7,599 nt of DNA, from assembly GCA_038231495.1 (NCBI GenBank), contig JBBRLG010000374.1, positions 1-7,599 of the forward strand, read 5' to 3'. Below the pieces are notes generated by a model, which was not told the DNA's origin, made no database searches, and saw only the letters and a program-made list of their open reading frames with translations. Positions within the stretch are counted from its first letter, which is position 1, and each line of letters begins with the position of its first letter. Both the position numbers and the translations under genes were made by a program. This document shows, one piece after another, positions 1 through 6,913 of the stretch. Origin of the DNA: JBBRLG01 sp038231495. GTDB lineage: Bacteria; Planctomycetota; Planctomycetia; Gemmatales; Gemmataceae.

Positions 1-21
1 CGTCGGGCTTACGCCCCGACG
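1..21. repeat. Perfect hairpin, possible dispersed intergenic repeat
   Basis: CGTCGGG (1-7) is an exact reverse complement of CCCGACG (15-21), with the 7-base loop CTTACGC. It lies just upstream of the GspJ-like gene and is not followed by a T run on the + strand, so it is a poor Rho-independent terminator. My recollection, unverified here, is that very similar CGTCGGGCTTACGCCCCGACG elements recur between genes in Gemmata-type planctomycetes, which would make this a REP-like element. It is cut by the window edge, so more of the repeat may lie to the left. Confidence 0.5.
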
Positions 22-62
22 CTCGCCCGGATGTCAAAAAGTGATTTGGCGCAGTTCCCAAC

Positions 63-67
63 GGGAG
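63..67 (+). promoter_or_regulatory. Ribosome binding site of the GspJ-like gene
   Basis: GGGAG ends 8 bases before the ATG at 76. No comparable purine run precedes the in-frame ATG at 31, so this site decides the start in favour of 76. That start also leaves a normal short basic prepilin leader. Confidence 0.65.
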
Positions 68-75
68 TCACGACC

Positions 76-1344
76 ATGCGACGCCGAGCCGGTTTTACGA
101 TCACCGAACTGCTGGTGTCGATGGCACTGATCGTCTTCATCATGGCGATCCTCGCCGAGGCGTTCGTGGAAGGTTTGAAAACCTTCCGCAACATGAAGGC
201 CATCGGCGACCTGAACTCGCGCCTGCGCATGGTCTCCTCCATGCTGCGCGACGACCTGATCAACGACCACTTTGAAGGCAAGCGCCGCCTGAGCGATCCG
301 GGGTTCTGGAACTACGGCCCGCCGCAGGAAGGCTACTTCCGCGTGTGGCACGGCAGCACGTTTCCGAGTGCCACATTTTTCACCGAAGGCAACGCCGACG
401 GCATCGAATCGTATAACGCCACCGACCACTATTTGCAATTCACGTCGAAAAAGCGAGGCAACAACCGGCAGGATTTCTACAGCGGGACGGTCCTCGCAGG
501 TTCGCCGTTGTTGAGTCTCGGCACGCCGGACAGCCGTTACCAGGAAGCCGTCGCGAACGTCTACAACAGCCAGTGGGCGGAAGTCGCGTGGTTCCTGCGG
601 TCGAACGGGGCTACGGCTGGAAACGGCAATCAACCGCTCTTCACGTTGTATCGCCGCCAGCGCGTGGTGGTACCCACAACCATCACGACGGACGCCAATG
701 GCAACCTCATCGACCTGAACTACCAGGCACCTGGGGCGCGGCCGCTGTCCGAGAAGCCGTATTACCTTGAGGTCAGTACGAGCATTTCCAGTCAGAACAA
801 CCTGTTTTTCAACAGCCCGCGTGACCTGACCATCCCGGAGCGCCGGTTCGGCATGAATTCAACCAGTGGGACTGCGGGCGTGCCTTATCGCTCCGACAAG
901 GCGCTGCGCTATCCGATCTTCGCCCTTAACATCGCACCGACGTACATCTCCCCCAATTGGCAGCCCGACGACGAGGACGGCCCCGCGGCCCTGGCCGGCA
1001 ACAAGTCCCTGTCGTTTGAAGGCACGGATGTGATTTTGACGGACGTAATCTCGTTCGCCGTGATCCCTATTTTCAGCGGCCAGCCCTCGGAAAACATCGC
1101 CAACCAGAACCCGTATTTAACCAAGTACTTTCCGGGCGTCGGGGTGTTCGACACCTGGTCCAACCGGGCCGACGATCTGTACAACTACACGCTTTGGAGC
1201 AACAGCGATGTTATACCCCCCGATATTCCGGATGCGCGCCTGGTTCCGAACACCTCCGTATTGACCGGAGTGCAGATTTCCATTCGCGTGTGGGACGCCA
1301 AGACGAACCAGGCGCGGCAGGTCACCATCATCCAGGACCTGTGA
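76..1344 (+). CDS. GspJ-like minor pseudopilin (prepilin-type N-terminal cleavage/methylation protein)
   Basis: This is a 422-residue membrane-anchored pseudopilin, probably a tip subunit of a type II secretion or type IV-like pseudopilus. The sequence begins MRRRAG|FTITELLVS: a short basic leader, a Gly6/Phe7 prepilin peptidase site, Glu at mature position +5 (E11), then a hydrophobic helix (about residues 7-30). After it come an amphipathic stretch with LRDDLIND (57-64), AWFLRSNG (171-178), TLYRRQRVV (190-198), GTDVILTDVISF (316-327) and a C-terminal VQISIRVWD...QARQVTIIQDL, a layout I recognise from GspJ (PulJ) family proteins, in which the 'DV.LTDV.SF' segment is typical. It is about twice as long as proteobacterial GspJ, as is common in planctomycetes. 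An in-frame ATG at 31 would add 15 residues ahead of the leader; I prefer 76 because of its ribosome binding site and leader length. The next gene follows after 101 bases on the same strand and is GspK-like, supporting a pseudopilus-tip pair. The family call is fairly secure; the cargo and partner proteins are unknown. Confidence 0.85.
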   Translation: MRRRAGFTITELLVSMALIVFIMAILAEAFVEGLKTFRNMKAIGDLNSRLRMVSSMLRDDLINDHFEGKRRLSDPGFWNYGPPQEGYFRVWHGSTFPSATFFTEGNADGIESYNATDHYLQFTSKKRGNNRQDFYSGTVLAGSPLLSLGTPDSRYQEAVANVYNSQWAEVAWFLRSNGATAGNGNQPLFTLYRRQRVVVPTTITTDANGNLIDLNYQAPGARPLSEKPYYLEVSTSISSQNNLFFNSPRDLTIPERRFGMNSTSGTAGVPYRSDKALRYPIFALNIAPTYISPNWQPDDEDGPAALAGNKSLSFEGTDVILTDVISFAVIPIFSGQPSENIANQNPYLTKYFPGVGVFDTWSNRADDLYNYTLWSNSDVIPPDIPDARLVPNTSVLTGVQISIRVWDAKTNQARQVTIIQDL

Positions 1345-1355
1345 GAAGCAGAAGC

Positions 1356-1373
1356 GTGAACTTATAGGTTCAC
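1356..1373 (+). other. Small hairpin in the J-K intergenic gap
   Basis: GTGAAC (1356-1361) and GTTCAC (1368-1373) form a perfect 6-bp stem around the loop TTATAG, starting 11 bases after the stop of the upstream gene. No T run follows, so it is not a classical terminator; it could mark a processing or attenuation site between the two pseudopilin genes. The same gap holds three copies of CCGGA (1373, 1393, 1406). A 6-bp inverted repeat can occur by chance, so the functional reading is speculative. Confidence 0.3.
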
Positions 1374-1425
1374 CGGAGAAAATAGGCGTTCGCCGGACCG
1401 ATCTACCGGAGCATCTCAAGCGGCA

Positions 1426-1438
1426 ACTCCGCAGGAGT
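1426..1438 (+). promoter_or_regulatory. Ribosome binding site of the GspK-like gene, buried in a hairpin
   Basis: AGGAG (1433-1437) ends 8 bases before the ATG at 1446 and is the evident Shine-Dalgarno. It overlaps an in-frame GTG at 1437, which argues against that GTG as the start. The same bases form a perfect inverted repeat ACTCC-GCA-GGAGT (1426-1438), which would pair the Shine-Dalgarno core in a 5-bp stem with a 3-base loop. What is visible is the repeat and its position; a role in limiting translation is inferred. Confidence 0.55.
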
Positions 1439-1445
1439 GAGTATC

Positions 1446-4400
1446 ATGTTTCGACCGACCCAACCCGTGGCACCACGCAAGGGCGTCATTCTGCTCGTGG
1501 TCCTCTCGATGTTGATGCTGTTCGCCATCGTCGGCGTCAGCTTCGTGATCTACGCGAATTCCGAAGCCGCGACCAACCGTACCGTGATGACCTCCGTCGG
1601 CCAATCGACTTTCGATGTCGATCCGGAATTGCTCTGCTCGATGGCACTGGGACCCATCATTTACGACGTGCCGGACGACGCCCGCGGCGCTTACTCCGCG
1701 CTCCGCGGCCACGGCATCGCCCGCAACATGTACGGCTATAACGACGCGGCCGGTGCGTTGAACAACGACGCCTACAGCGGACCGGGGCGGTTGAACGTGC
1801 CTAGCTTCTTCTCCCCGAATTCCAAGGTGCCGAACGCACTGAATGACGCCTATTTAATGAATTACATGCTGTTTCCGACCCTGGACCCTAACACGCCGAT
1901 GCGGGATCCCGAACACTTTGGCTGGCGGGCGGTTTGGGATCCGAAGTCGATGACGGCCGACCAATACGCCAACTATCTGTACGATTCCAAAGGCATGTCG
2001 CAGCGCCGCACCTTTCTCGCGGCGAACCCGTCGTATACCTACCCGGATCAAAACTCGTTTTACCTCGCCGCCGTGAAGGCCGACGGGACGCTGTTAACGC
2101 CGTCCTACCACCGCGAATGGCTCTTCGGCCGCATGGACGACCAAACCAACCCGAACTGGACGAACCAGGAGGGCCGCTACCTCACCCTGCGGCCCCGGCC
2201 GGCGGACCACGCGGGCTTCCCCTACCCGACCGACCGTTACGGCGACGTGAAAAACCTCGTCGGCGCGCCGGGCGGCAACGACAGCATTTGGATCGACATC
2301 GGCGCGCCGGTAATGACCGGCCCCGACGGCCGGCGCTATAAGATTCTCGTCGCGCCGCTCATCATGGATTTGGACAACCGCATCAACGTGAACACCGCGG
2401 GCAACGTGATGGGGTATAAGTTCGGTCACAACAGCAACCAGGGCGTCGGCCCGTGGGAAGTCAACCTCGGCAAAGTGTTGAATTACGTCCCCCCCGGGAC
2501 GCTGCCGCCCGAATGGCAGCAGGTCCTGCTTGGAAAGCTCAACTCGTCGAACAAGGTCTACATGCCAGGTAAATATGGCATTGCCCAGAAGCCGCCGCCC
2601 GCCGGCTCGCCTTACTATATGACGCCCCACCTGTACGCGCCCATCGACTACAACGCCGGCATCGACCCGGTTCTGAGTGGGGGCGTGTGGACCGTACCGA
2701 GCGGTTCTCCGGGGCCGACCCCACTGCCCGGCAACGACGCCGCGACGCCGCCCTATCGCACGACGCCGGCGTTTCCGGCTTATTATGCAAACGCCAACGC
2801 GGCCGAACTGTTTTTGCATCCGGGCGGTTTCAACCCGTTCCGTGCGCCTTCCGGTCCTGGCGGCACCAGCAACCGCATCTTCTCGGTTGCGGACGTCCAC
2901 GCCATGCTCCGGAATATGGATTCCGGCGGCGAGGCGATAACATCCGGTTACGTACAACTGCTGCCGAACAACTTCAACCCGAGCGACCCGACGAATCAGT
3001 CCAAGCGTCGCCGGAACATGACGACGCCGATCAGTTTCGACCTCGGCCGTCCGGGAATCCTGCCGTACATCTTCGCCCCGGCCGTGGCGGAGTCGCAATT
3101 CAGCTATGCGGGGGCGTATCCGTTTGGCTTTCCCGTTGGGCAACAGATCAAATACCCGGACCCGACGACGCAGCGAAATGCGAGGCCAGGCGGCAGCGAT
3201 TTCGACGCGACCACCTGGCGCTCGGCGGTTGCCAAATTCGGCAAGATCGACTTGAACCGGCCCCTGACGGCTTATACCGTGAATCACCATCAAGCCGAAC
3301 TGGATCGCCAGCAACTTGCGGTCGATATCTTCAACCGGCTGTGCATCGTAACGGGGGCTAAAAGTCCATTCCTCATGGGCAAGCTACTTATCCCCGTTTT
3401 TCCCGTCTTGCCGGCACCCCAGGTTGATGCCAATTTCGAGGCGTCTCGCTACCTCGCTCAGCTGGCGGCGAACATGGTCGATTACATCGACGGCGACGAC
3501 TTTAACACGGTCTTCGTCTGGAACCCCATCGACCCGACCCTTGCGGACCCCTTCAGGGATCCGAAAAATGCGAATAACGTTCATCCGATGAACTTCTTAG
3601 ACCCCAAGCAAAGCCTCGTTTTCGGTACGGAGCCGCCCAAACTCGTGATGAACGAGGTTTACTTGCAGTACGATAACGATCCCAACGACCTACTCATTAA
3701 GGGCAAGCCGCCGCTTCTGCGGAGGGCCACCACTTATAACGTCAACGTGTGGCTCGAATTGTTGAATCCCTTTGTCAACGAACCAGCCCCGAATGATAAC
3801 ACGGCGTACTTGGCCAACAAGAATTATTCGATCTATCAAGTGCTGTTGGTCGATCCTGCTGCTGCGCCGACCATCTTGACGCCGGATAATGTCTTGGGCG
3901 ATGTTGACATCAAATACATTAAGAACTTTGGCAGCGGTCCGCAGACGGATTTTGGTTTGACCAACGCTACTTGGTCTGTCGCTCCCGTCGATAGCCAATA
4001 CTCCGGTGCGGGCTTTTACGTCCTCGGTCCAAGTGCGCCCTTCATGGACCCGGCCACGGACCCCGATCCGAACATCAAAAGAAATCCGCCCAATCCGAAC
4101 CTGACTCCAACGTATTCAAGCCCGTCGATGAGTTACCAAGTTCTGGTTCCGCCAGTCGGAGTTGAATCCCCACCCGCGCAGCCTATGGTGCTGCTGCGCC
4201 GGTTGGTGTATCCGAACCAGCTACCAAACCCGTCGATACCGGGCGGTGTGATCGACCCGACGATCCCTTACAACCCGTACCTTACCGTGGATTATGTGAA
4301 CCCCGTCCAATCCCTCGACACTCGAATCTATGACAAGAATGGTGCACACCCGGTGCAGGGTGCGGCGGGCGGGCCAGGGTCGGTGCCAATGGCGAAACGG

Positions 4401-5876
4401 GCGACCATGGGCCGCCGTCAGCCGTATGACGCCAATCTTGTCCAATATGCCTACAGCGCGCCCCCGAACCCGCCTCCAGCTCTGCCTCAGCCGGTGAATT
4501 CGTTTTCGAGTACAGGCCCGAATAATACACTGGTGATCGGCCGGCACAACTACGACGACCCCAATAACCCGCCGACGTTTTCGAGCACCAGCCCGAACAA
4601 GACTTTGGCGATCCCCTTCAATTGGCTGACGCACCTGGATCGGCCGTTAATCAGCCCGATTGAACTGTTACAGGTGTCCGCCTTTAAGCCGCACGAACTG
4701 ACGCACGCCTTCGTTCAAGGGGGCACGCCCTACCAACACCTTGCCCCCTGGACCACGGAAATTGCCGCGACCAAGACGACGCCGGCATTTTCCTCGCGGC
4801 TCACCCGGTTCTTTGAAATGGTGGAAACGCAGTCGCTGTTGCCGGGCGCGCGGGTCAACGGCCGCGTGCCGGGGAAGATCAACCCCAATACGGTTTGGGA
4901 TTTGGAGATTTTTCAGGCCATTGCCGACGCCCAACCGAGCAACTCGTTTTATAACAGCGATCCGACCTACGGCGACAAAACGACTGACGCCTACGTCAAC
5001 GACGTCTTTCGGAAAATGGTGCTAACCCGGACTCCGGCCTTCGGCAATAATACCGGCGCGCCCCAGATTGGTCAGTACGACCGACCGTTCAAACCCCTGA
5101 GTGTCGGCTCGGCCCCGGGCGGCGACGCCCTGGATGCGGCAGCCTTTTTCGGTGGCGGCCCGACGCCCCGCAGTTTGGATGACACCCTCTTCCGCGGCGT
5201 CGGCGGCTTCACGCCGGCCAGTTCGGCAAACTTGTCGCACCCCTATTATAAGAACGAGTTGCTGAACAAGGTTTACAACAACCTGACCCCGCACAGCAAC
5301 ACGTTCGGCGTGTTCCTTACGGTCGGCTTCTTCGAGGTGGTGAACGAGAACACGCGGCCGGTCACGCTCGGTGCCGAGATCGGGGCCAGCGAAGGCAAGA
5401 ACATCCGGCACCGCATGTTTGCCGTCGTGGACCGGACCAACCTGGAAGTGTTCGGGCAGTCCGTGCTTACCTCTGTTCCTCTTGATACTTTTAGCCCCGG
5501 AACATACCCCTACGAGGTCCAGATCGATGCGGTGGTTCCCAACCCCGTTAATAAGACGGTCATCTACTGCCCGAGCGGGGCAAATCCATTTACTAATGGA
5601 ATGAACCCGTATAACAACAGCCCCTGGGTCATCAAAGATAGCTCCGTACTGGTCATTGAGCCAAATACTTCCGATGAGGAGACGGTTACGGTGTACAGCA
5701 AGCAAGGCCAGCCTGGTTTGTTTGCACAGTTCCAGCGGCCCCACTTACCAGTGACTGACCCTCAAGGGTTTAAGATTTACCCACGGATCATCAGCCGGGG
5801 CAACCCCGGACCGTGGCTGAATTATAATCCAAGGCAAGACTCCGGCGTGGTGCCGTTCTTTGCGATCATCGATTGA
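1446..5876 (+). CDS. Giant GspK-like minor pseudopilin, 1476 residues
   Basis: This is a very large, apparently intact, membrane-anchored protein resembling GspK, the capping subunit of the type II secretion pseudopilus. The N-terminus has a basic tail, RKG|VILLVVLSML (cleavage expected after Gly13) and a hydrophobic helix at about 14-36. Mature position +5 is Val18, not Glu, as is characteristic of GspK. GspK-like Asn motifs recur: MDLDNRINVNTAG (307-319), GKIDLN (599-604) and GKINPNT (1143-1149, followed by DLEIFQAI). AANMVDYIDGDD (about 674-685) matches the 'A..I.DW.D.D' segment of the GspK helical region. A Pro/Asn-rich, lower-GC middle (about 715-1075) carries a short internal duplication. 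Near the C-terminus are FLTVGFFEVV and HRMFAVVDRT (1322-1331). Normal GspK is about 330 residues, so most of this chain is planctomycete-type expansion. The start at 1446 is chosen for the AGGAG 8 bases upstream; a GTG at 1437 would add three residues. It follows the GspJ-like gene on the same strand, probably in one operon, and is closed by the hairpin at 5902. GspK relationship is likely; the role of the extra domains is unknown. Confidence 0.8.
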   Translation: MFRPTQPVAPRKGVILLVVLSMLMLFAIVGVSFVIYANSEAATNRTVMTSVGQSTFDVDPELLCSMALGPIIYDVPDDARGAYSALRGHGIARNMYGYNDAAGALNNDAYSGPGRLNVPSFFSPNSKVPNALNDAYLMNYMLFPTLDPNTPMRDPEHFGWRAVWDPKSMTADQYANYLYDSKGMSQRRTFLAANPSYTYPDQNSFYLAAVKADGTLLTPSYHREWLFGRMDDQTNPNWTNQEGRYLTLRPRPADHAGFPYPTDRYGDVKNLVGAPGGNDSIWIDIGAPVMTGPDGRRYKILVAPLIMDLDNRINVNTAGNVMGYKFGHNSNQGVGPWEVNLGKVLNYVPPGTLPPEWQQVLLGKLNSSNKVYMPGKYGIAQKPPPAGSPYYMTPHLYAPIDYNAGIDPVLSGGVWTVPSGSPGPTPLPGNDAATPPYRTTPAFPAYYANANAAELFLHPGGFNPFRAPSGPGGTSNRIFSVADVHAMLRNMDSGGEAITSGYVQLLPNNFNPSDPTNQSKRRRNMTTPISFDLGRPGILPYIFAPAVAESQFSYAGAYPFGFPVGQQIKYPDPTTQRNARPGGSDFDATTWRSAVAKFGKIDLNRPLTAYTVNHHQAELDRQQLAVDIFNRLCIVTGAKSPFLMGKLLIPVFPVLPAPQVDANFEASRYLAQLAANMVDYIDGDDFNTVFVWNPIDPTLADPFRDPKNANNVHPMNFLDPKQSLVFGTEPPKLVMNEVYLQYDNDPNDLLIKGKPPLLRRATTYNVNVWLELLNPFVNEPAPNDNTAYLANKNYSIYQVLLVDPAAAPTILTPDNVLGDVDIKYIKNFGSGPQTDFGLTNATWSVAPVDSQYSGAGFYVLGPSAPFMDPATDPDPNIKRNPPNPNLTPTYSSPSMSYQVLVPPVGVESPPAQPMVLLRRLVYPNQLPNPSIPGGVIDPTIPYNPYLTVDYVNPVQSLDTRIYDKNGAHPVQGAAGGPGSVPMAKRATMGRRQPYDANLVQYAYSAPPNPPPALPQPVNSFSSTGPNNTLVIGRHNYDDPNNPPTFSSTSPNKTLAIPFNWLTHLDRPLISPIELLQVSAFKPHELTHAFVQGGTPYQHLAPWTTEIAATKTTPAFSSRLTRFFEMVETQSLLPGARVNGRVPGKINPNTVWDLEIFQAIADAQPSNSFYNSDPTYGDKTTDAYVNDVFRKMVLTRTPAFGNNTGAPQIGQYDRPFKPLSVGSAPGGDALDAAAFFGGGPTPRSLDDTLFRGVGGFTPASSANLSHPYYKNELLNKVYNNLTPHSNTFGVFLTVGFFEVVNENTRPVTLGAEIGASEGKNIRHRMFAVVDRTNLEVFGQSVLTSVPLDTFSPGTYPYEVQIDAVVPNPVNKTVIYCPSGANPFTNGMNPYNNSPWVIKDSSVLVIEPNTSDEETVTVYSKQGQPGLFAQFQRPHLPVTDPQGFKIYPRIISRGNPGPWLNYNPRQDSGVVPFFAIID
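4503..4613 (+). repeat. Internal 12-residue duplication in the GspK-like gene, 75-base period
   Basis: Bases 4503-4538 encode FSSTGPNNTLVI (residues 1020-1031) and bases 4578-4613 encode FSSTSPNKTLAI (1045-1056). Nine of 12 residues and, by hand count, 28 of 36 bases are identical, and the offset is exactly 75 bases (25 codons). The intervening 13 residues (GRHNYDDPNNPPT) are Asn/Pro-rich. The pattern suggests an in-frame tandem duplication that has since diverged. Confidence 0.7.
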
Positions 5877-5901
5877 TCGGAAGGACGGGATGAGAAGGAC
5901 A

Positions 5902-5942
5902 CGGCAAAGGCGGCGGGGGATACCCGGCCGCCTTTGCCGTTT
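5902..5942 (+). terminator. Strong hairpin terminator between convergent genes
   Basis: CGGCAAAGGCGGC (5902-5914) is a perfect 13-base reverse complement of GCCGCCTTTGCCG (5927-5939), with a 12-base loop that can pair further through GGG/CCC. Only TTT (5940-5942) follows on the + strand, so the U tract is short. It lies 25 bases after the stop of the GspK-like gene and about 45 bases past the stop of the minus-strand enzyme. It can therefore serve the + operon and possibly block read-through from the other side, although the minus-strand orientation has no T run. Confidence 0.7.
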
Positions 5943-5959
5943 ACGGGTGGGGAAAGACC

Positions 5960-5976
5960 GCAAAGCCGCAAGCGGC
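5960..5976. repeat. 17-base intergenic repeat, copy 1
   Basis: GCAAAGCCGCAAGCGGC lies 11 bases beyond the stop codon of the minus-strand glycosylasparaginase. Its core GCCGC-AA-GCGGC is self-complementary and can form a tiny hairpin. An identical copy in the same orientation is at 6914-6930, and both are preceded by a GGAAA-type purine stretch. It is probably one of a dispersed family of short palindromic repeats. Confidence 0.6.
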
Positions 5977-5987
5977 AATACAAGAGG

Positions 5988-6890
5988 TCAGTTCGTTTCG
6001 GGGTCGAGTTCTTTGGCCTTGATTACTTCGATGCCCGCCGGGCGGGCGACGGCGATCTCGAATTTCGAGCCGGTCGTCGCCGCAGCACCCACCCGACCCT
6101 TCACGTCCAGGGCCAGGAACGCCACCTGCGCCGGGTGGACGCCGCGACGCACCGCCACCGCGTTCGCCTTTTTTACCGCCAGCTCGCACGCCTCCTGCGG
6201 CGTCTTGCCCGCACGCATCGCCTCGACGATCAGGAAGCTGCCGCCGATGCGGATGATCTCCTCGCCGACGCCCGTCGCGCCCGCCGCGCCCGCGGCGTTG
6301 TCAACGTATAAACCCGATCCGATAAGCGGTGAATCACCGACGCGGCCCGGCAGCTTGTGCGCCAGACCCGACGTCGTGCAGACGCCGCCGAGCGAGCCTT
6401 TTTTGTCGAGCGCAAGGACCGTGACGGTGTCGTGGTTTTCCGGGTTGCTGGGCGGCGGTTTCGCCTCGCCCCGCGGTTTGGGCTTGGACTTTTCCCACTC
6501 GGCGACACTCTCGGCCGTGTGCAGCGTTTCCAGCGGGAAACCTTGCTGGAGCGCGAACTGCTTGGCACCCGCACCGACCAGCAGGACGTGCGGCGTTTTT
6601 TCCATGACCTTGCGCGCCACCGCGGCGGCGTGGCGGACGTTTTCCAGGCCGGCGACGGCACCGCAGGCCAGCGTGTGGCCGTCCATCAGGCAGGCGTCCA
6701 GCGACACGTCGCCGACGGCGTTGCCGATGCCGCCGTAGCCGACGGAGTGGACCTTGGGGTCGTCCTCCACGGCCTGGGCGCCGGCTAGCGCGGCGTCGAG
6801 CGCGGGCTTGCCGTCTTGCAGCAGCGGGGCGGCGACCTTCACCGCCGTTTGGCCGAACGACCAGGTGGCGATCACGACGTAATCCGGCAT
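5988..6890 (-). CDS. Glycosylasparaginase (N4-(beta-N-acetylglucosaminyl)-L-asparaginase family, Ntn-hydrolase)
   Basis: This 300-residue enzyme belongs to the glycosylasparaginase/isoaspartyl-peptidase family of self-processing Ntn-hydrolases, which cleave the amide bond between GlcNAc and asparagine and sometimes other beta-aspartyl amides. The family is translated as a proenzyme and cuts itself just before a catalytic Thr. Visible here are the alpha-subunit segment VGYGGIGNAVGDVSLDACLMDG (in pieces: VGYGG at 50-54, LDACLMDG at 64-71), HDT at 153-155 with Thr155 as expected nucleophile, CTTSG (171-175), GRVGDSPLIGSGLY (182-195, supplying the substrate-binding Arg and Asp) and ATGVGE (205-210). 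Length is normal. No signal peptide is seen, so it should be cytoplasmic, unlike the exported Flavobacterium enzyme. A Lys/Pro-rich linker (about 133-150) precedes the cleavage site. The ATG at 6890 is preferred over an upstream in-frame TTG at 6917 because AAGGAA precedes it by 6 bases. It is monocistronic as far as seen: convergent with the pseudopilin pair and divergent from the QFGGG protein. The family call is strong; true substrate is unproven. Confidence 0.93.
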   Translation of the reverse strand: MPDYVVIATWSFGQTAVKVAAPLLQDGKPALDAALAGAQAVEDDPKVHSVGYGGIGNAVGDVSLDACLMDGHTLACGAVAGLENVRHAAAVARKVMEKTPHVLLVGAGAKQFALQQGFPLETLHTAESVAEWEKSKPKPRGEAKPPPSNPENHDTVTVLALDKKGSLGGVCTTSGLAHKLPGRVGDSPLIGSGLYVDNAAGAAGATGVGEEIIRIGGSFLIVEAMRAGKTPQEACELAVKKANAVAVRRGVHPAQVAFLALDVKGRVGAAATTGSKFEIAVARPAGIEVIKAKELDPETN

Positions 6891-6896
6891 GGTTGG

Positions 6897-6902
6897 TTCC
6901 TT
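6897..6902 (-). promoter_or_regulatory. Ribosome binding site of the glycosylasparaginase gene
   Basis: On the minus strand AAGGAA stands 6 bases ahead of the ATG at 6890. It lies inside the extension that would be translated from the in-frame TTG at 6917, so it favours the shorter 300-residue product. Confidence 0.65.
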
Positions 6903-6913
6903 GGATGGAAAAG

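Noticed and set aside
31..75. Upstream in-frame ATG extending the GspJ-like protein by 15 residues
   Set aside because: No ribosome binding site precedes 31, while GGGAG lies 8 bases before 76 and that start gives a normal six-residue prepilin leader.
34..633. 199-codon minus-strand open frame opposite the GspJ-like gene
   Set aside because: No protein-like motifs, no ribosome binding site noticed, and antisense to a convincing prepilin.
1437..1445. GTG start for the GspK-like protein
   Set aside because: It overlaps the Shine-Dalgarno itself; the ATG at 1446 has correct spacing.
2094..3314. 406-codon minus-strand open frame inside the GspK-like gene
   Set aside because: Arg/Val-rich composition without domains and fully antisense to a gene whose reading frame is well supported.
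5860..6738. Long + strand open frame (292 codons) opposite the glycosylasparaginase
   Set aside because: It is Arg/Ala/Ser/Pro-rich without recognisable motifs, starts inside the preceding gene and runs antisense to a clearly real enzyme; a high-GC shadow frame.
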